Shown here: positions 42,470-51,370 of the stretch, in pieces | Position numbering within the stretch: position 1 is the stretch's first letter | Layout: each line of letters begins with the position of its first letter | Source of the DNA: Roseovarius sp. | GTDB lineage: Bacteria > Pseudomonadota > Alphaproteobacteria > Rhodobacterales > Rhodobacteraceae | Assembly: GCA_027493545.1 (NCBI GenBank) | Contig: JAOSKR010000004.1 | Coordinates: forward strand, 248,001 to 312,000 | DNA length: 64,000 bases | Direction of reading: 5' to 3' | Notes under the pieces: generated by a model | Seen by the model: the letters and a program-made list of their open reading frames with translations, nothing else | Databases searched by the model: none | What the model was told of the DNA's origin: nothing | Translations under genes and position numbers: made by a program

Positions 42470-43834
42470 ATGGCCAAATCCGCCACCTTCACCTGCACCG
42501 CCTGCGGCGCGGTGTACGCCAAATGGTCGGGCCGCTGCGAAAGCTGCGGCGCGTGGAACGCCATCGAAGAGGAGGCGCCGCTGTCGTCCGGCCCGGGCAG
42601 ACAGGCGCTGGGGGCGCGGCGCGGCGCGGGGCTGACGCTTTCCGACCTCTCCGACAACGAGCCGCCGCCCGCACGCACCGCCTCGGGCATGGCCGAGTTC
42701 GACCGCGTCCTGGGCGGCGGGCTGGTGCCGGCCTCGGCGACACTGGTGGGCGGCGACCCCGGCATCGGCAAGTCGACGATCCTGCTGCAGGCCGCCGCAC
42801 GGCTCGCCACGAGGGGGCTGGAAACGATCTATGTGTCGGGCGAGGAAGCGGCGGCGCAGATCCGCATGCGCGCGGCGCGGCTGGGGCTCGCCGACGCGCC
42901 GATCAGGCTGGCCGCCGCCACCGGGCTGCGCGACATCCTGACCACGCTCGAGGCCGAGCGCCCGGGCCTCGTGGTGATCGATTCCATCCAGACCATGTGG
43001 GCCGACACCGTCGACAGCGCGCCCGGATCGGTGGCGCAGGTGCGTGCCGCGGCGCACGAACTGACGAGCTTTGCCAAGCGCCGTGGCGCGGCGGTGATCC
43101 TCGTCGGCCACGTCACCAAGGACGGCCAGATCGCCGGGCCCCGCGTGGTCGAGCACATGGTCGACACGGTGCTCTATTTCGAGGGCGAGCGCGGGCACCA
43201 GTTCCGCATCCTGCGCTCGGTCAAGAACCGCTTCGGCCCCGCCGACGAGATTGGTGTCTTCGAGATGACCGGCCGCGGGCTGGCCGAGGTCGCGAACCCC
43301 TCGCAGCTTTTCCTGGCCGGGCGCGGTGCTCCGGCGGCGGGTTCGGTCGTCTTTGCCGGGATCGAGGGCACGCGGCCGGTGCTGGTCGAGTTCCAGGCGT
43401 TGGTGGCGGCAACCCCGCTGGCCCAGCCGCGCCGCGCCGTGGTGGGATGGGACGGCGCGCGCCCGGCGATGGTGCTGGCGGTGCTCGAGGCGCGTTGCGG
43501 CATCCCCTTCGCCGGCCTCGACGTCTATCTCAACGTTGCGGGCGGCCTGCGCATCGCCGATCCGGCCGCCGATCTGGCCGTTGCCGCCGCGCTCCTGAGC
43601 GCGCGCGAGGACACCGCGCTGCCCTCGGACGCCGTGGTTTTCGGCGAAATCAGCCTCTCGGGCGCGCTGCGACCGGTGCCGCAGACCGAAAACAGGTTGA
43701 AAGAGGCGCGAAAACTTGGTTTTTCCTCGGCAATCGTGCCGTCCGGCGGCAAGGCTGGCGGCGGCAGGGGCATGAAGCTGCGCGATTTCGGCGATCTCGC
43801 CGCGCTCGTGGGCGAGGTGTTCGGCACCGGATAG
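42470..43834 (+). CDS. radA: DNA repair protein RadA
   Basis: 454 aa, intact. Zinc finger CTACGAVYAKWSGRCESCGAW, Walker A GGDPGIGKSTILLQ, the RadA motif KNRFGPADEIG, and a C-terminal Lon-like domain ending FGTG. ATG 42470 has GGAAGGGG upstream. Branch-migration helicase in recombination. Confidence 0.95.
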   Translation: MAKSATFTCTACGAVYAKWSGRCESCGAWNAIEEEAPLSSGPGRQALGARRGAGLTLSDLSDNEPPPARTASGMAEFDRVLGGGLVPASATLVGGDPGIGKSTILLQAAARLATRGLETIYVSGEEAAAQIRMRAARLGLADAPIRLAAATGLRDILTTLEAERPGLVVIDSIQTMWADTVDSAPGSVAQVRAAAHELTSFAKRRGAAVILVGHVTKDGQIAGPRVVEHMVDTVLYFEGERGHQFRILRSVKNRFGPADEIGVFEMTGRGLAEVANPSQLFLAGRGAPAAGSVVFAGIEGTRPVLVEFQALVAATPLAQPRRAVVGWDGARPAMVLAVLEARCGIPFAGLDVYLNVAGGLRIADPAADLAVAAALLSAREDTALPSDAVVFGEISLSGALRPVPQTENRLKEARKLGFSSAIVPSGGKAGGGRGMKLRDFGDLAALVGEVFGTG

Positions 43835-43863
43835 GGCCGACGAGCGAAAAAAGGGCAGGGTCC

Positions 43864-44421
43864 ATGGAGAGCTTCACCATCATTGACGGCGTCGTCGCGC
43901 TGGTGATCATCCTGTCGGCGTTGCTGGCCTATTCGCGCGGGCTGGTGCGCGAGGCGCTGGCCATCGCCGGCTGGATCGTCGCGGGCACGCTGGCCTTCGT
44001 CTTCGCACCCGAGGTCGAGCCGCTGATAACCGAGGTGCCGGTGGCGGGCGATTTCATCGCCGACAGTTGCGAGCTCAGCATGATCGCGGCCTTCACCGCC
44101 GTCTTTGCGGTGGCGCTGATTGCCGCATCGCTAATCACGCCGCTGTTTTCGTCGCTGGTGCAGCGCTCGGCGCTGGGGAACGTCGATCAGGGGCTGGGGT
44201 TCCTCTTTGGTGTCGGGCGCGGCATCCTGCTGGTGGCGATTGCCTATTTCGTCTACGAGACCATCGTCACCGGCCAGAACATCAAGATGATCGACGACAG
44301 CCGCTCGGCGCGGATCTTCTCGCAGCTGACCGAGCGGATCGAGGATCGCGACCCCGAAGCCGCGCTGGGCTGGATCACCCGCCAGTACGAGGAACTGGTG
44401 GGCGCATGCGACCAGCGCTGA
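43864..44421 (+). CDS. cvpA: CvpA family membrane protein
   Basis: 185 aa, intact, four membrane segments with IDGVVALVIILSALLAYSRG at the start and GLGFLFGVGRGILLVAIAYF in the third. Lies between radA and purF, the usual cvpA-purF linkage. Confidence 0.9.
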   Translation: MESFTIIDGVVALVIILSALLAYSRGLVREALAIAGWIVAGTLAFVFAPEVEPLITEVPVAGDFIADSCELSMIAAFTAVFAVALIAASLITPLFSSLVQRSALGNVDQGLGFLFGVGRGILLVAIAYFVYETIVTGQNIKMIDDSRSARIFSQLTERIEDRDPEAALGWITRQYEELVGACDQR

Positions 44422-44571
44422 GTTTCGGCACCGCATTCACCGGTACAGACACGATGCCGCGCGATGCCGGGCAATCACAATCGTGATAGCGCCGTGACAC
44501 TGCCGCGCCGACACCCTATGTAGGGCGCAGTTGGCAACCGCGCGATTCGGAGCTGCCCATTGCCAAAGCAG

Positions 44572-46083
44572 ATGCCCCCGCCCACCCGTTCGATTTCGAT
44601 GCCCTGCATGCGCCCGGTGCCGAATCCAGCGCCGGTGTCGAACCCGGCGCCGATGACGACAAGCTGCACGAGGAATGCGGCGTCTTCGGTGTCATCGGTA
44701 TGGCCGAAGCCGCGAATTTCGTGGCCCTCGGCCTGCACGCACTGCAACACCGCGGCCAGGAGGCCGGCGGCATCGTCACCTACCACCCCGAGCACGGCTT
44801 CAACTCGGCCCGCCGCTTTGGCTATGTTCGCGACAACTTCACCAAGCAGAGCCTGATGGGAACCCTGCCCGGCACCATCGGCATCGGCCATGTGCGCTAT
44901 TCGACCCACGGCGCCAAGACACCGGCGATGCGCGACGTGCAGCCGTTCTTCGGCGAATTCTCGCTCGGCGCGGCGGCGATCGCGCATAACGGCAATATCA
45001 CCAATGCCGACGCCTTGAGGCGCGAGCTGATCGAGCGCGGCTCGATCTTCCAGTCGAGTTCGGACAGCGAATGCATCATCCACCTGATGGCGCGCTCGTT
45101 CCAGCGCACCATCGCCGAGCGGATGGAGGACGCGCTCAGACGCGTCGAGGGCGCGTTCTCGGTGGTGGCGATGACGCGGACCAAGCTCATCGGCGTGCGC
45201 GATCCCCTGGGCGTGCGCCCGCTGGTGCTGGGCCGCGTCGGCGATGGCTGGGTGCTCAGTTCGGAGACCTGCGCGCTCGACATCATCGGCGCCGAGCTGG
45301 TGCGCGAGATCGAACCCGGCGAGATGGTGGTGATCAACGGCCGAGGACGTTGACAGCCGCCGCCCCTTCCGCCCGGCAAAGCCGCGCTTCTGCATCTTCG
45401 AGCATGTCTATTTCTCGCGCCCCGACAGCATCATCGGCGGCCGCTCGGTCTATGAGACGCGCCGCCAGATCGGGGTCGAACTGGCACGCGAGGCCCCGGT
45501 CGATGCCGATCTGGTCTGCCCGGTGCCAGACAGCGGCACCCCGGCGGCGATCGGCTATTCCCAGGAATCGGGCATCCCTTACGCGATGGGGATCATCCGC
45601 AACCAGTACATGGGGCGCACCTTCATCGAGCCGACCGAGCAGATCCGCAACATGGGCGTGCGGCTCAAGCTCAACGTCAACCGCGCGCTCATCAGGGGCA
45701 AGCGGGTGATCCTCGTCGACGACAGCGTGGTGCGTGGCACCACCTCGCGCAAGATCAAGGAGATGATCGTCGATGCCGGCGCCGCCGAGGTGCATTTCCG
45801 CATCGCCTCGCCGCCCACCGCCTGGCCCTGCTTTTACGGCGTCGATACCCCCAACCGCGACAAGCTGCTGGCGGCGACCATGTCCGAGGACGAGATGCGC
45901 GAGCATCTTGCCGTCGACAGCCTGAGGTTCATCTCGCTCGACGGGCTCTACCGCGCCGTGGGCGAGGCCACCGGGCGCAACGCCGCCAGCCCGCAATACT
46001 GCGACGCCTGTTTCTCGGGCGACTATCCGATCGTGCCCTCGGACATGATCGAAAAGGGGTTCGAGCTGAAGGCGGCCGAATAG
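44572..46083 (+). CDS. purF: Amidophosphoribosyltransferase (two frameshifts)
   Basis: First step of purine synthesis. About 503 aa. Glutaminase domain: ECGVFGVIG (catalytic Cys), LHALQHRGQEAGG, GHVRYSTHG, AHNGNITNA. PRTase domain: PVPDSGTPAAIGYSQESGIP, VILVDDSVVRGTT; C-terminal QYCDACFSGDYP. A C5 run at 44575-44579 should be C6, joining ATG 44572 (MPPAHPFDFDALH) to the frame. An extra C near 45345 stops translation early (INGRGR); correction gives EDVDSRRPFRPAKPRF. Confidence 0.92.
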
Positions 46084-46218
46084 ACCGCCCGCACCGGCGG
46101 CTTTTTCGCGCAGGACGGCGCCCCGGCGCAGGGTGCCCCTTTCCATCGCCGCCGACGTCGGTTACCGGCCGCAGCCGGCGCGCAGCCGCGCCGCGCATTG
46201 CATGAAAAGGGCCACGTC

Positions 46219-46492
46219 ATGGCGCAGTCCGCCGATACCACCCCGCTTTCGGTCGAAACCGCCGATCGGGCGACCTGCGAGGGCGCGCTGCCGCAGGGCA
46301 CGCCGGTGCTGCTCGGCACCTTTCTGGCGCAGGCCGGCAACCGCGCGCTGATGCGCAGCGGCGCGGGCGAGATCGTCAGCCTGAGCGTGGGCGACCGGAT
46401 CGAGCCCTACCGGTCGCCGCCATCACCCGGGCGAGGTCATGCTGGTCGTTTACAACCAGGTCCACCGGCTGGCCATTCCCGGCCGGCCCTGA
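46219..46492 (+). CDS. Small PilP-like / type II secretion-like domain protein (two frameshifts)
   Basis: About 91 aa. VLLGTFLAQAGNRALMRSG, GEIVSLSVGDRI and, in the corrected frame, RVAAITPGEVMLVVYNQVHR resemble the PilP-type beta domain (bypass-of-forespore/T2S C-like). Missing bases near 46411 and 46428. ATG 46219 has AAAGGG upstream. No secretion genes nearby; role unknown. Confidence 0.6.
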
Positions 46493-46494
46493 CG

Positions 46495-46951
46495 ATGACC
46501 GCGCCGCCCGTCCGTTACCGCCCGCACCACCTGCTCTGTTCGCTGGGGTTTCAGGGCAAGGGCTATTCGCCCGGCTTCGTCGCCAACATGGCCGCCATCG
46601 TCGACGGCCGGCTGCGGGCGCCGGGCGGCGATGCGGTGGTGATCGAGATCACCGGCGGTACCGGACGACATCTGCGGCCCCTGTCCGCGCCGGCGCGGCA
46701 CGCTCTGCGAGGCACAGGACCAGATCGCCACGATCGACGCCCGTCACGCCCGCGCGCTGGGGCTTTTCGCCGGCACGCGGCTGAGCTGGGGCGAGGCCAG
46801 GCGGCGGATGCTGAAACGGGTGCCGCCGGGTGCGCTGACAGAGCTTTGCGCCGGTTGCCAGTGGTTGGAACTGGGGCTGTGCGAGCGCGCGCTGACGGCA
46901 CTGCACAGGGCCGCCGGGCGCCCGGCTCAGCCCCCCGGCCGCGAGGCGTAG
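46495..46951 (+). CDS. DUF1284 domain protein, cysteine-rich (one frameshift)
   Basis: About 151 aa. RYRPHHLLCSLGFQGKGYSP and FVANMAAIVDG are the DUF1284 signature. In the corrected frame it continues DDICGPCPRRRGTLCEAQDQ and ends with LCAGCQWLELGLCERAL. The Cys pairs suggest iron-sulfur or metal binding (inference). Extra base near 46665. Begins two bases after the previous stop and overlaps the convergent methyltransferase gene end by 25 bases. Confidence 0.75.
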
Positions 46952-47716
46952 AGCGCCACCGCCGCGGCGTTCGAGACGTTGAGCGAGCCGAACTCCCCGG
47001 CGGCGGGGATCTTCACCAGCAGATCGACGCTCTCGCGGGTCCCGGGGCGCAGCCCCGGCCCTCGGCCCCCAGCACCAGCGCCACCGGCCCGTCACGCCGC
47101 CCCGTCAGCGCGGTCTCGACATCCTGCTCGGCCTCGCCGTCGAGCCCCAGCACCAGATAGCCCAGCGCCTGCAACTCGGCGATGGCGCGCGCCAGGTTGG
47201 TCACCCGCAGATAGGGCTGGCGTTCCAGCGCGCCGCTCGCCGCCTTGGCCAGCGCGCCGGTCTCGGGCGCCGAATGGCGCCGCGGCGCCACCACCGCCCG
47301 CGCGCCAAAGACCTCGGCCGAGCGCAGGATCGCGCCGACATTGTGCGGGTCGCTCACCCGGTCGAGCAGCACCACCCGCGCCGGCGCGCTCCCCGGCCGC
47401 GGGGCGCAGCACTCCGCCAGCCCGCCCCAGTCGAGCGGGCGCGCCTCGAGCGCGGCACCTGGTGGACCGATTGCGGATCGAGCGGCGCGGAAAAACGGCG
47501 CGCATCGGCGATCTCGGGGGCAAGTCCGGCCGTCTCGATCGCTTCCGCCAACCGCTCGGCGGCGTTGCGCGTCACGATCAGCCGCAGCTTGTCACGCGCC
47601 GGGTTGAGGAGCGCGTCACGCACCGCATGGAGCCCGAAAAGCCACACCGTCTCGGCCGCGGCGGCCCGTTTCGCCTGTTCCTTCTCGATTGCCCAGCGCG
47701 GTTTCTTCGCAGCCAT
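46927..47716 (-). CDS. rlmB: SpoU/TrmH-type 23S rRNA 2'-O-methyltransferase RlmB (two frameshifts)
   Basis: About 263 aa. N-terminal substrate-binding domain ([20 protein letters not shown]); SpoU motifs [27 protein letters not shown] and, in the third frame, [16 protein letters not shown]. Bases missing near 47458 and 47050. SAM-dependent, trefoil-knot family; RlmB methylates G2251 in E. coli. Confidence 0.88.
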
Positions 47717-47782
47717 CCCACCCCCCGATTTCAGAGCCGCGACAATGCGCGCGCGCCCACCTGCCCGCAAGCCATTTTCGGG

Positions 47783-47811
47783 TTGACGCTTCGGGGCCGC
47801 GCTTCTACATA
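47783..47811 (+). promoter_or_regulatory. Sigma-70 promoter of tRNA-Tyr
   Basis: TTGACG at 47783-47788, 17-base spacer, TACATA at 47806-47811; predicted start near 47818, about 30 bases before the mature tRNA. Confidence 0.7.
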
Positions 47812-47850
47812 CCCCGACACGCTCCGGAGCCATTCGCGCCGGGCCGGTGT

Positions 47851-47934
47851 GGGCGACAGGCCGCAAGGTGTGGCAGGGGACTGTAACTCCCTCGCGGAGA
47901 CGCACGCCAGGTTCGATTCCTGGGTCGCCCACCA
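47851..47934 (+). tRNA. tRNA-Tyr (anticodon GTA)
   Basis: Acceptor stem GGGCGAC/GTCGCCC, discriminator A, encoded CCA at 47932-47934. Anticodon arm GGGGACTGTAACTCCC gives GTA. Long variable arm, T loop GGTTCGATTCC. Confidence 0.96.
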
Positions 47935-47999
47935 TTTCCATCGGAACGACCGTCTGGCGGCGCCATTCCCCCGCCCCATTCGCCTTGCGGCACCGCGCT

Positions 48000-48266
48000 T
48001 CAGCGGTAGTTGGTGATGTAGACGATCAGCGCCACCACCGCTACCGGCACGATGTAGACGCCCCAGATCAGCTTGCGCCTGAGCGAGCCCTCATAGTCGC
48101 GCAGGCCCGCCTCGACATAGGCGTCCCGATCGCCGGGGCGGCCCTCTTCTTCCCACCAGATCCCGAGCTTGCGCCGCCTTACCGAGCGCGAATAGAGCGA
48201 AAGCGACACATAGACCACCGTCAGCACCACGAACCCGACCAGCACGAGTCTTGCCAACGCCGCCAT
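48000..48266 (-). CDS. Small two-segment membrane protein, unknown function
   Basis: 88 aa. Membrane segments at LVLVGFVVLTVVYVSLSLY and LIWGVYIVPVAVVALIVYI flank a charged loop with WWEEEGRPGDRDAYVEAGL. No named family recognised. Lies 28 bases after the M20 hydrolase on the same strand. Confidence 0.65.
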   Translation of the reverse strand: MAALARLVLVGFVVLTVVYVSLSLYSRSVRRRKLGIWWEEEGRPGDRDAYVEAGLRDYEGSLRRKLIWGVYIVPVAVVALIVYITNYR

Positions 48267-48293
48267 ACATGTCCCTCCCTCTCGGCCTGCCGG

Positions 48294-49454
48294 TCAGAGC
48301 GGCATCCGCGCCTCGGTCAGCCCGACCCACCAGCTGCAACCCGCCGGGATCACCGCATCGTTGAAGTCGTATTCGGGGTTGTGCACCATCGCGGTGTCGC
48401 CGTTGCCCACCGAGGATATAGGCGCCGGGACGTTCGCGCAGCATGAAAGCGAAATCCTCGCCCCCATCACCAGCGGCGCCTCGTCGCACTGGCCGCTGAC
48501 GGCGCGTGCGGCCGCAACGGCAAAGGCGGTCTCATCGGGGTGATTCTCCATCACCGGGTAGTTGCGTTCATACTCCAGCGCGATGCGCCCGCCGAAGGCC
48601 GCGCCGACGCCGTCGCAGATGGCCCCGATCCGGGCCTCGGCGAGGTCGCGCAGTTCGGGGCTCATGGTGCGCACCGTGCCCACCAGCCGGACCGTGGACG
48701 GGATCACGTTGAACGTCTGCGACGAGCTTTCGATGCCCGTAACCGACACCACCATCTGCCCGGTGGGGTCGGAGTTGCGGCTGACCACGGTCTGCAACGC
48801 GCTGATGAGTTGTGCCGCCATCATGCACGGATCGACGGTATCATGCGGCTTGGCGGCGTGCCCGCCGGTCCCCTCGATGACGATCCCGATCTTGTCGGTG
48901 GCGGCAAAGAACGGCCCCGCACGGATGGCGAACTGCCCCTCGGCCAGACCGGGCCAGTTGTGCATGCCATAGACCTCCTGGATGCCGAAACGCCCCATCA
49001 GCCCATCCTCGCACATCACCCGCGCGCCGCCGCCGCCCTCTTCGGCGGGCTGGAAGATCACCACCGCGGTGCCATTGAAATTGCGCGTCTCGGCAAGATA
49101 CCGCGCCGCGCCGAGCAGCATGGCGGTATGCCCGTCATGGCCGCAGGCGTGCATCAGCCCGGGGTTTCGCGAGGCATAGGGCACGCCGGTCTTTTCCTCG
49201 ATCGGCAGCGCGTCCATGTCCGCGCGCAGCCCCACCACGCGGCCCGAGCCCGCCTTGCTGCCGCGGATCACGCCCACCACGCCGGTGCGCCCGATGCCGG
49301 TCACGACCTCGTCACAGCCGAATTCACGCAGCTTGTCGGCCACCAGCGCCGCGGTGCGGTGGGTTTCGAACAGGAGTTCGGGATTGGCATGGATGTCGCG
49401 CCGCCAGGCGGTGATCTCGTCATGCATCTCGGCAAAGCGGTTCTTCACGGGCAT
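48294..49454 (-). CDS. M20 family amidohydrolase (aminoacylase/hippurate hydrolase-like)
   Basis: 386 aa zinc peptidase. RRDIHANPELLFET, GLRADMDALPIEE, HACGHDGHTAMLLGAAR, FQPAEEGGGGARVM (catalytic Glu), GTGGHAAKPHDTVDP. A compensated pair scrambles about 14 residues: a G5 run near 48462 should be G6, and an extra G lies near 48422. Corrected text is GGEDFAFMLRERPGAYILGG. Probably hydrolyses N-acyl amino acids or peptides brought in by the ABC system encoded just upstream. Confidence 0.88.
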   Translation of the reverse strand: MPVKNRFAEMHDEITAWRRDIHANPELLFETHRTAALVADKLREFGCDEVVTGIGRTGVVGVIRGSKAGSGRVVGLRADMDALPIEEKTGVPYASRNPGLMHACGHDGHTAMLLGAARYLAETRNFNGTAVVIFQPAEEGGGGARVMCEDGLMGRFGIQEVYGMHNWPGLAEGQFAIRAGPFFAATDKIGIVIEGTGGHAAKPHDTVDPCMMAAQLISALQTVVSRNSDPTGQMVVSVTGIESSSQTFNVIPSTVRLVGTVRTMSPELRDLAEARIGAICDGVGAAFGGRIALEYERNYPVMENHPDETAFAVAAARAVSGQCDEAPLVMGARISLSCCANVPAPISSVGNGDTAMVHNPEYDFNDAVIPAGCSWWVGLTEARMPL

Positions 49455-51247
49455 TGCCCACCTCCTCGGTCTCGTCATAGCCGCAATCGGACACCAGCAC
49501 GACATGGCCCGGCCCGGCCTCGCGATAGACCGACGGCCCCGGCTCGTATCCCCGGGGTATATAGGTGCGGCAACGGCGCGGAAATGCAACGCCGCGAAGC
49601 CGCCCCTGCGGGCCGGGTCGGCCACCGGCACCGCGCGCATCAGCGCCCGGGTATAGGCATGGCAGGGGGCGCGCAGCACCGCCTCGCAAGGGCCCTTCTC
49701 GACGATGCGGCCGCGATACATCACCGCGACGTCATGGCTGATCCGCGCCACCGCGCCGATATCGTGGCTGATGAAGAGGCAGGCAACGCCCAGATCGGCC
49801 TGCAACCCCGCGATGAGGTCGAGCACCTGCGCCCGGACGCCGGCATCGAGCGCGCTCACCGCCTCGTCGGCGACGATGACGCGGGGCTCGGGCGCCAGTG
49901 CCCGGGCAATGGCCACGCGCTGGCGCTGCCCGCCCGAGAGCGCGTGCGGATAGCGAGCCATGAGCGCCGGCGAAAGGCCCACGCGCTCGAACAGCGCCGC
50001 CGCGCGCCGGATCCGCTCGGGCCGCGTGCCGATGCCAAAATTCAACAGCGGCTCGATGACCTGATCGCCGCAGGTCATCCTCGGGTCGAGGCTGCCGAGC
50101 GGATCCTGAAAGATCATCTGCACACCTCGCCGCGCCCGCCTGAGCGCCCGCGCGTCGAGGCCCAGCAGATCGGTATCCCCAAGCCTCACCTGCCCCGCCA
50201 CCGGCTCGACCAGCCGCAGGATCGCCCGCCCCAGCGTGGTCTTGCCGCAACCGGTCTCGCCCACCAGCGCCAGCGTCCGCCCGGGCATGAGATCGAAGGA
50301 GACATCCTCGACCGCGTGCAGCACGCCGCCGCCGCGCCCCGCCGGCCCGCCGCGCAAGGGTAGCGCACGGCGAGGCCCCGCACCGACAGGGCCGGCACCC
50401 CGGCCCGGGCCAGCGCCGCCCCGCGCCCCGCCACCAGCCCGGATCGCGGCACGGAAGCCAGCAGCGCCCGGGTGTGGGGGTGTTCGGGGGCGGCGAAGAT
50501 GCGCGTGACCGGCCCCTCCTCGACCTTGCGGCCGGCCTGCATCACCACCACCCGGTCGGCGATCTGCGCAACCACCCCCATGTCGTGGGTGATGAAGAGA
50601 ACCGCCGCGCCGGTCTCGCGCCTCAGCCGGTCGATCAGCGCCAGGATTTCGGCCTGCACGGTGACGTCGAGCGCGGTGGTGGGCTCGTCGGCGATCAGCA
50701 GGCGCGGCCGGCAGGCCAGCGCCATCGCGATCATCACCCGCTGCCGCTGCCCGCCCGAGAGTTCATGCGGATACTGCCGCAGCCGCCGCTCGGGGTCAGG
50801 CAGACGGACCTCGCGCAAGAGTTCCAGCGCCCGCGCGCCCGCCTCGCGGCGCGACAGCCGCCGGTGCCGTCGCAGCCCCTCGGCCAATTGCCGGCCGATG
50901 CTCAGCACCGGGTTGAGCGCGGTGGCGGGTTCCTGAAAGATCATCGCCATGTCGCGCCCACGAATGGCGCGCATCATTCGCTGATCGAGGCGGGCGAGAT
51001 CGGCAATGCCCGGCCCGCGATCGAACAGCACCCGCCCGCCGGCGATGCGGCCGCCCTCGAACTCGACAAGCCGCATCAGCGCCAGCGCCGCCGCCGTCTT
51101 GCCCGAACCGCTTTCGCCGACAAGGCAGAGCGTCTCGCCCGGAGCCACCGAAAACGACAGGTCCGTCACCGCGCTGACCGGTCCCTCGGGCGTGGCATAG
51201 ACCACCTGCAGCCCTTCGACGCGGAGAACGGGGTGGTCGTCGGGCAT
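49420..51247 (-). CDS. Fused double-ATPase of a peptide-type ABC transporter (DppD-DppF / GsiA-like, two frameshifts)
   Basis: About 609 aa with two ABC domains in one chain. First: GESGSGKTAAALALMRL, LSGGQRQRVMIAMALA, LLIADEPTTALDVT. Second: GETGCGKTTLGRAILRL, LSGGQRQRVAIARALA, VIVADEAVSALDAG. Bases missing near 50358 (linker, restores RYPLRGGPAGRGG) and near 49572 (restores YIPRGYEPGPSVYREAG). ATG 51247 is preceded by AGGAGAGG. Powers uptake of peptides or similar solutes; no permease or binding protein is encoded nearby. The C-terminal end at 49420 overlaps the M20 start and is less certain. Confidence 0.85.
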
Positions 51248-51353
51248 GGCCTCTCCTGCCGGGGACTGTGGTTTCGGACGCAGGCTAACGGCGGCTGCGA
51301 ACAGGGTCAAACCCGCGCGCGAGAGGCGCGGGCCGGGACATCGGGGCCGGGCA

Positions 51354-51369
51354 CCGGGCTGAAGCCCGG
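51354..51369 (-). terminator. GC-rich hairpin between acylase and ABC ATPase genes
   Basis: CCGGGC-TGAA-GCCCGG forms a 6-bp stem with a tetraloop just after the penicillin acylase stop. No T-run follows, so termination activity is uncertain. Confidence 0.35.
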
Positions 51370-51370
51370 C

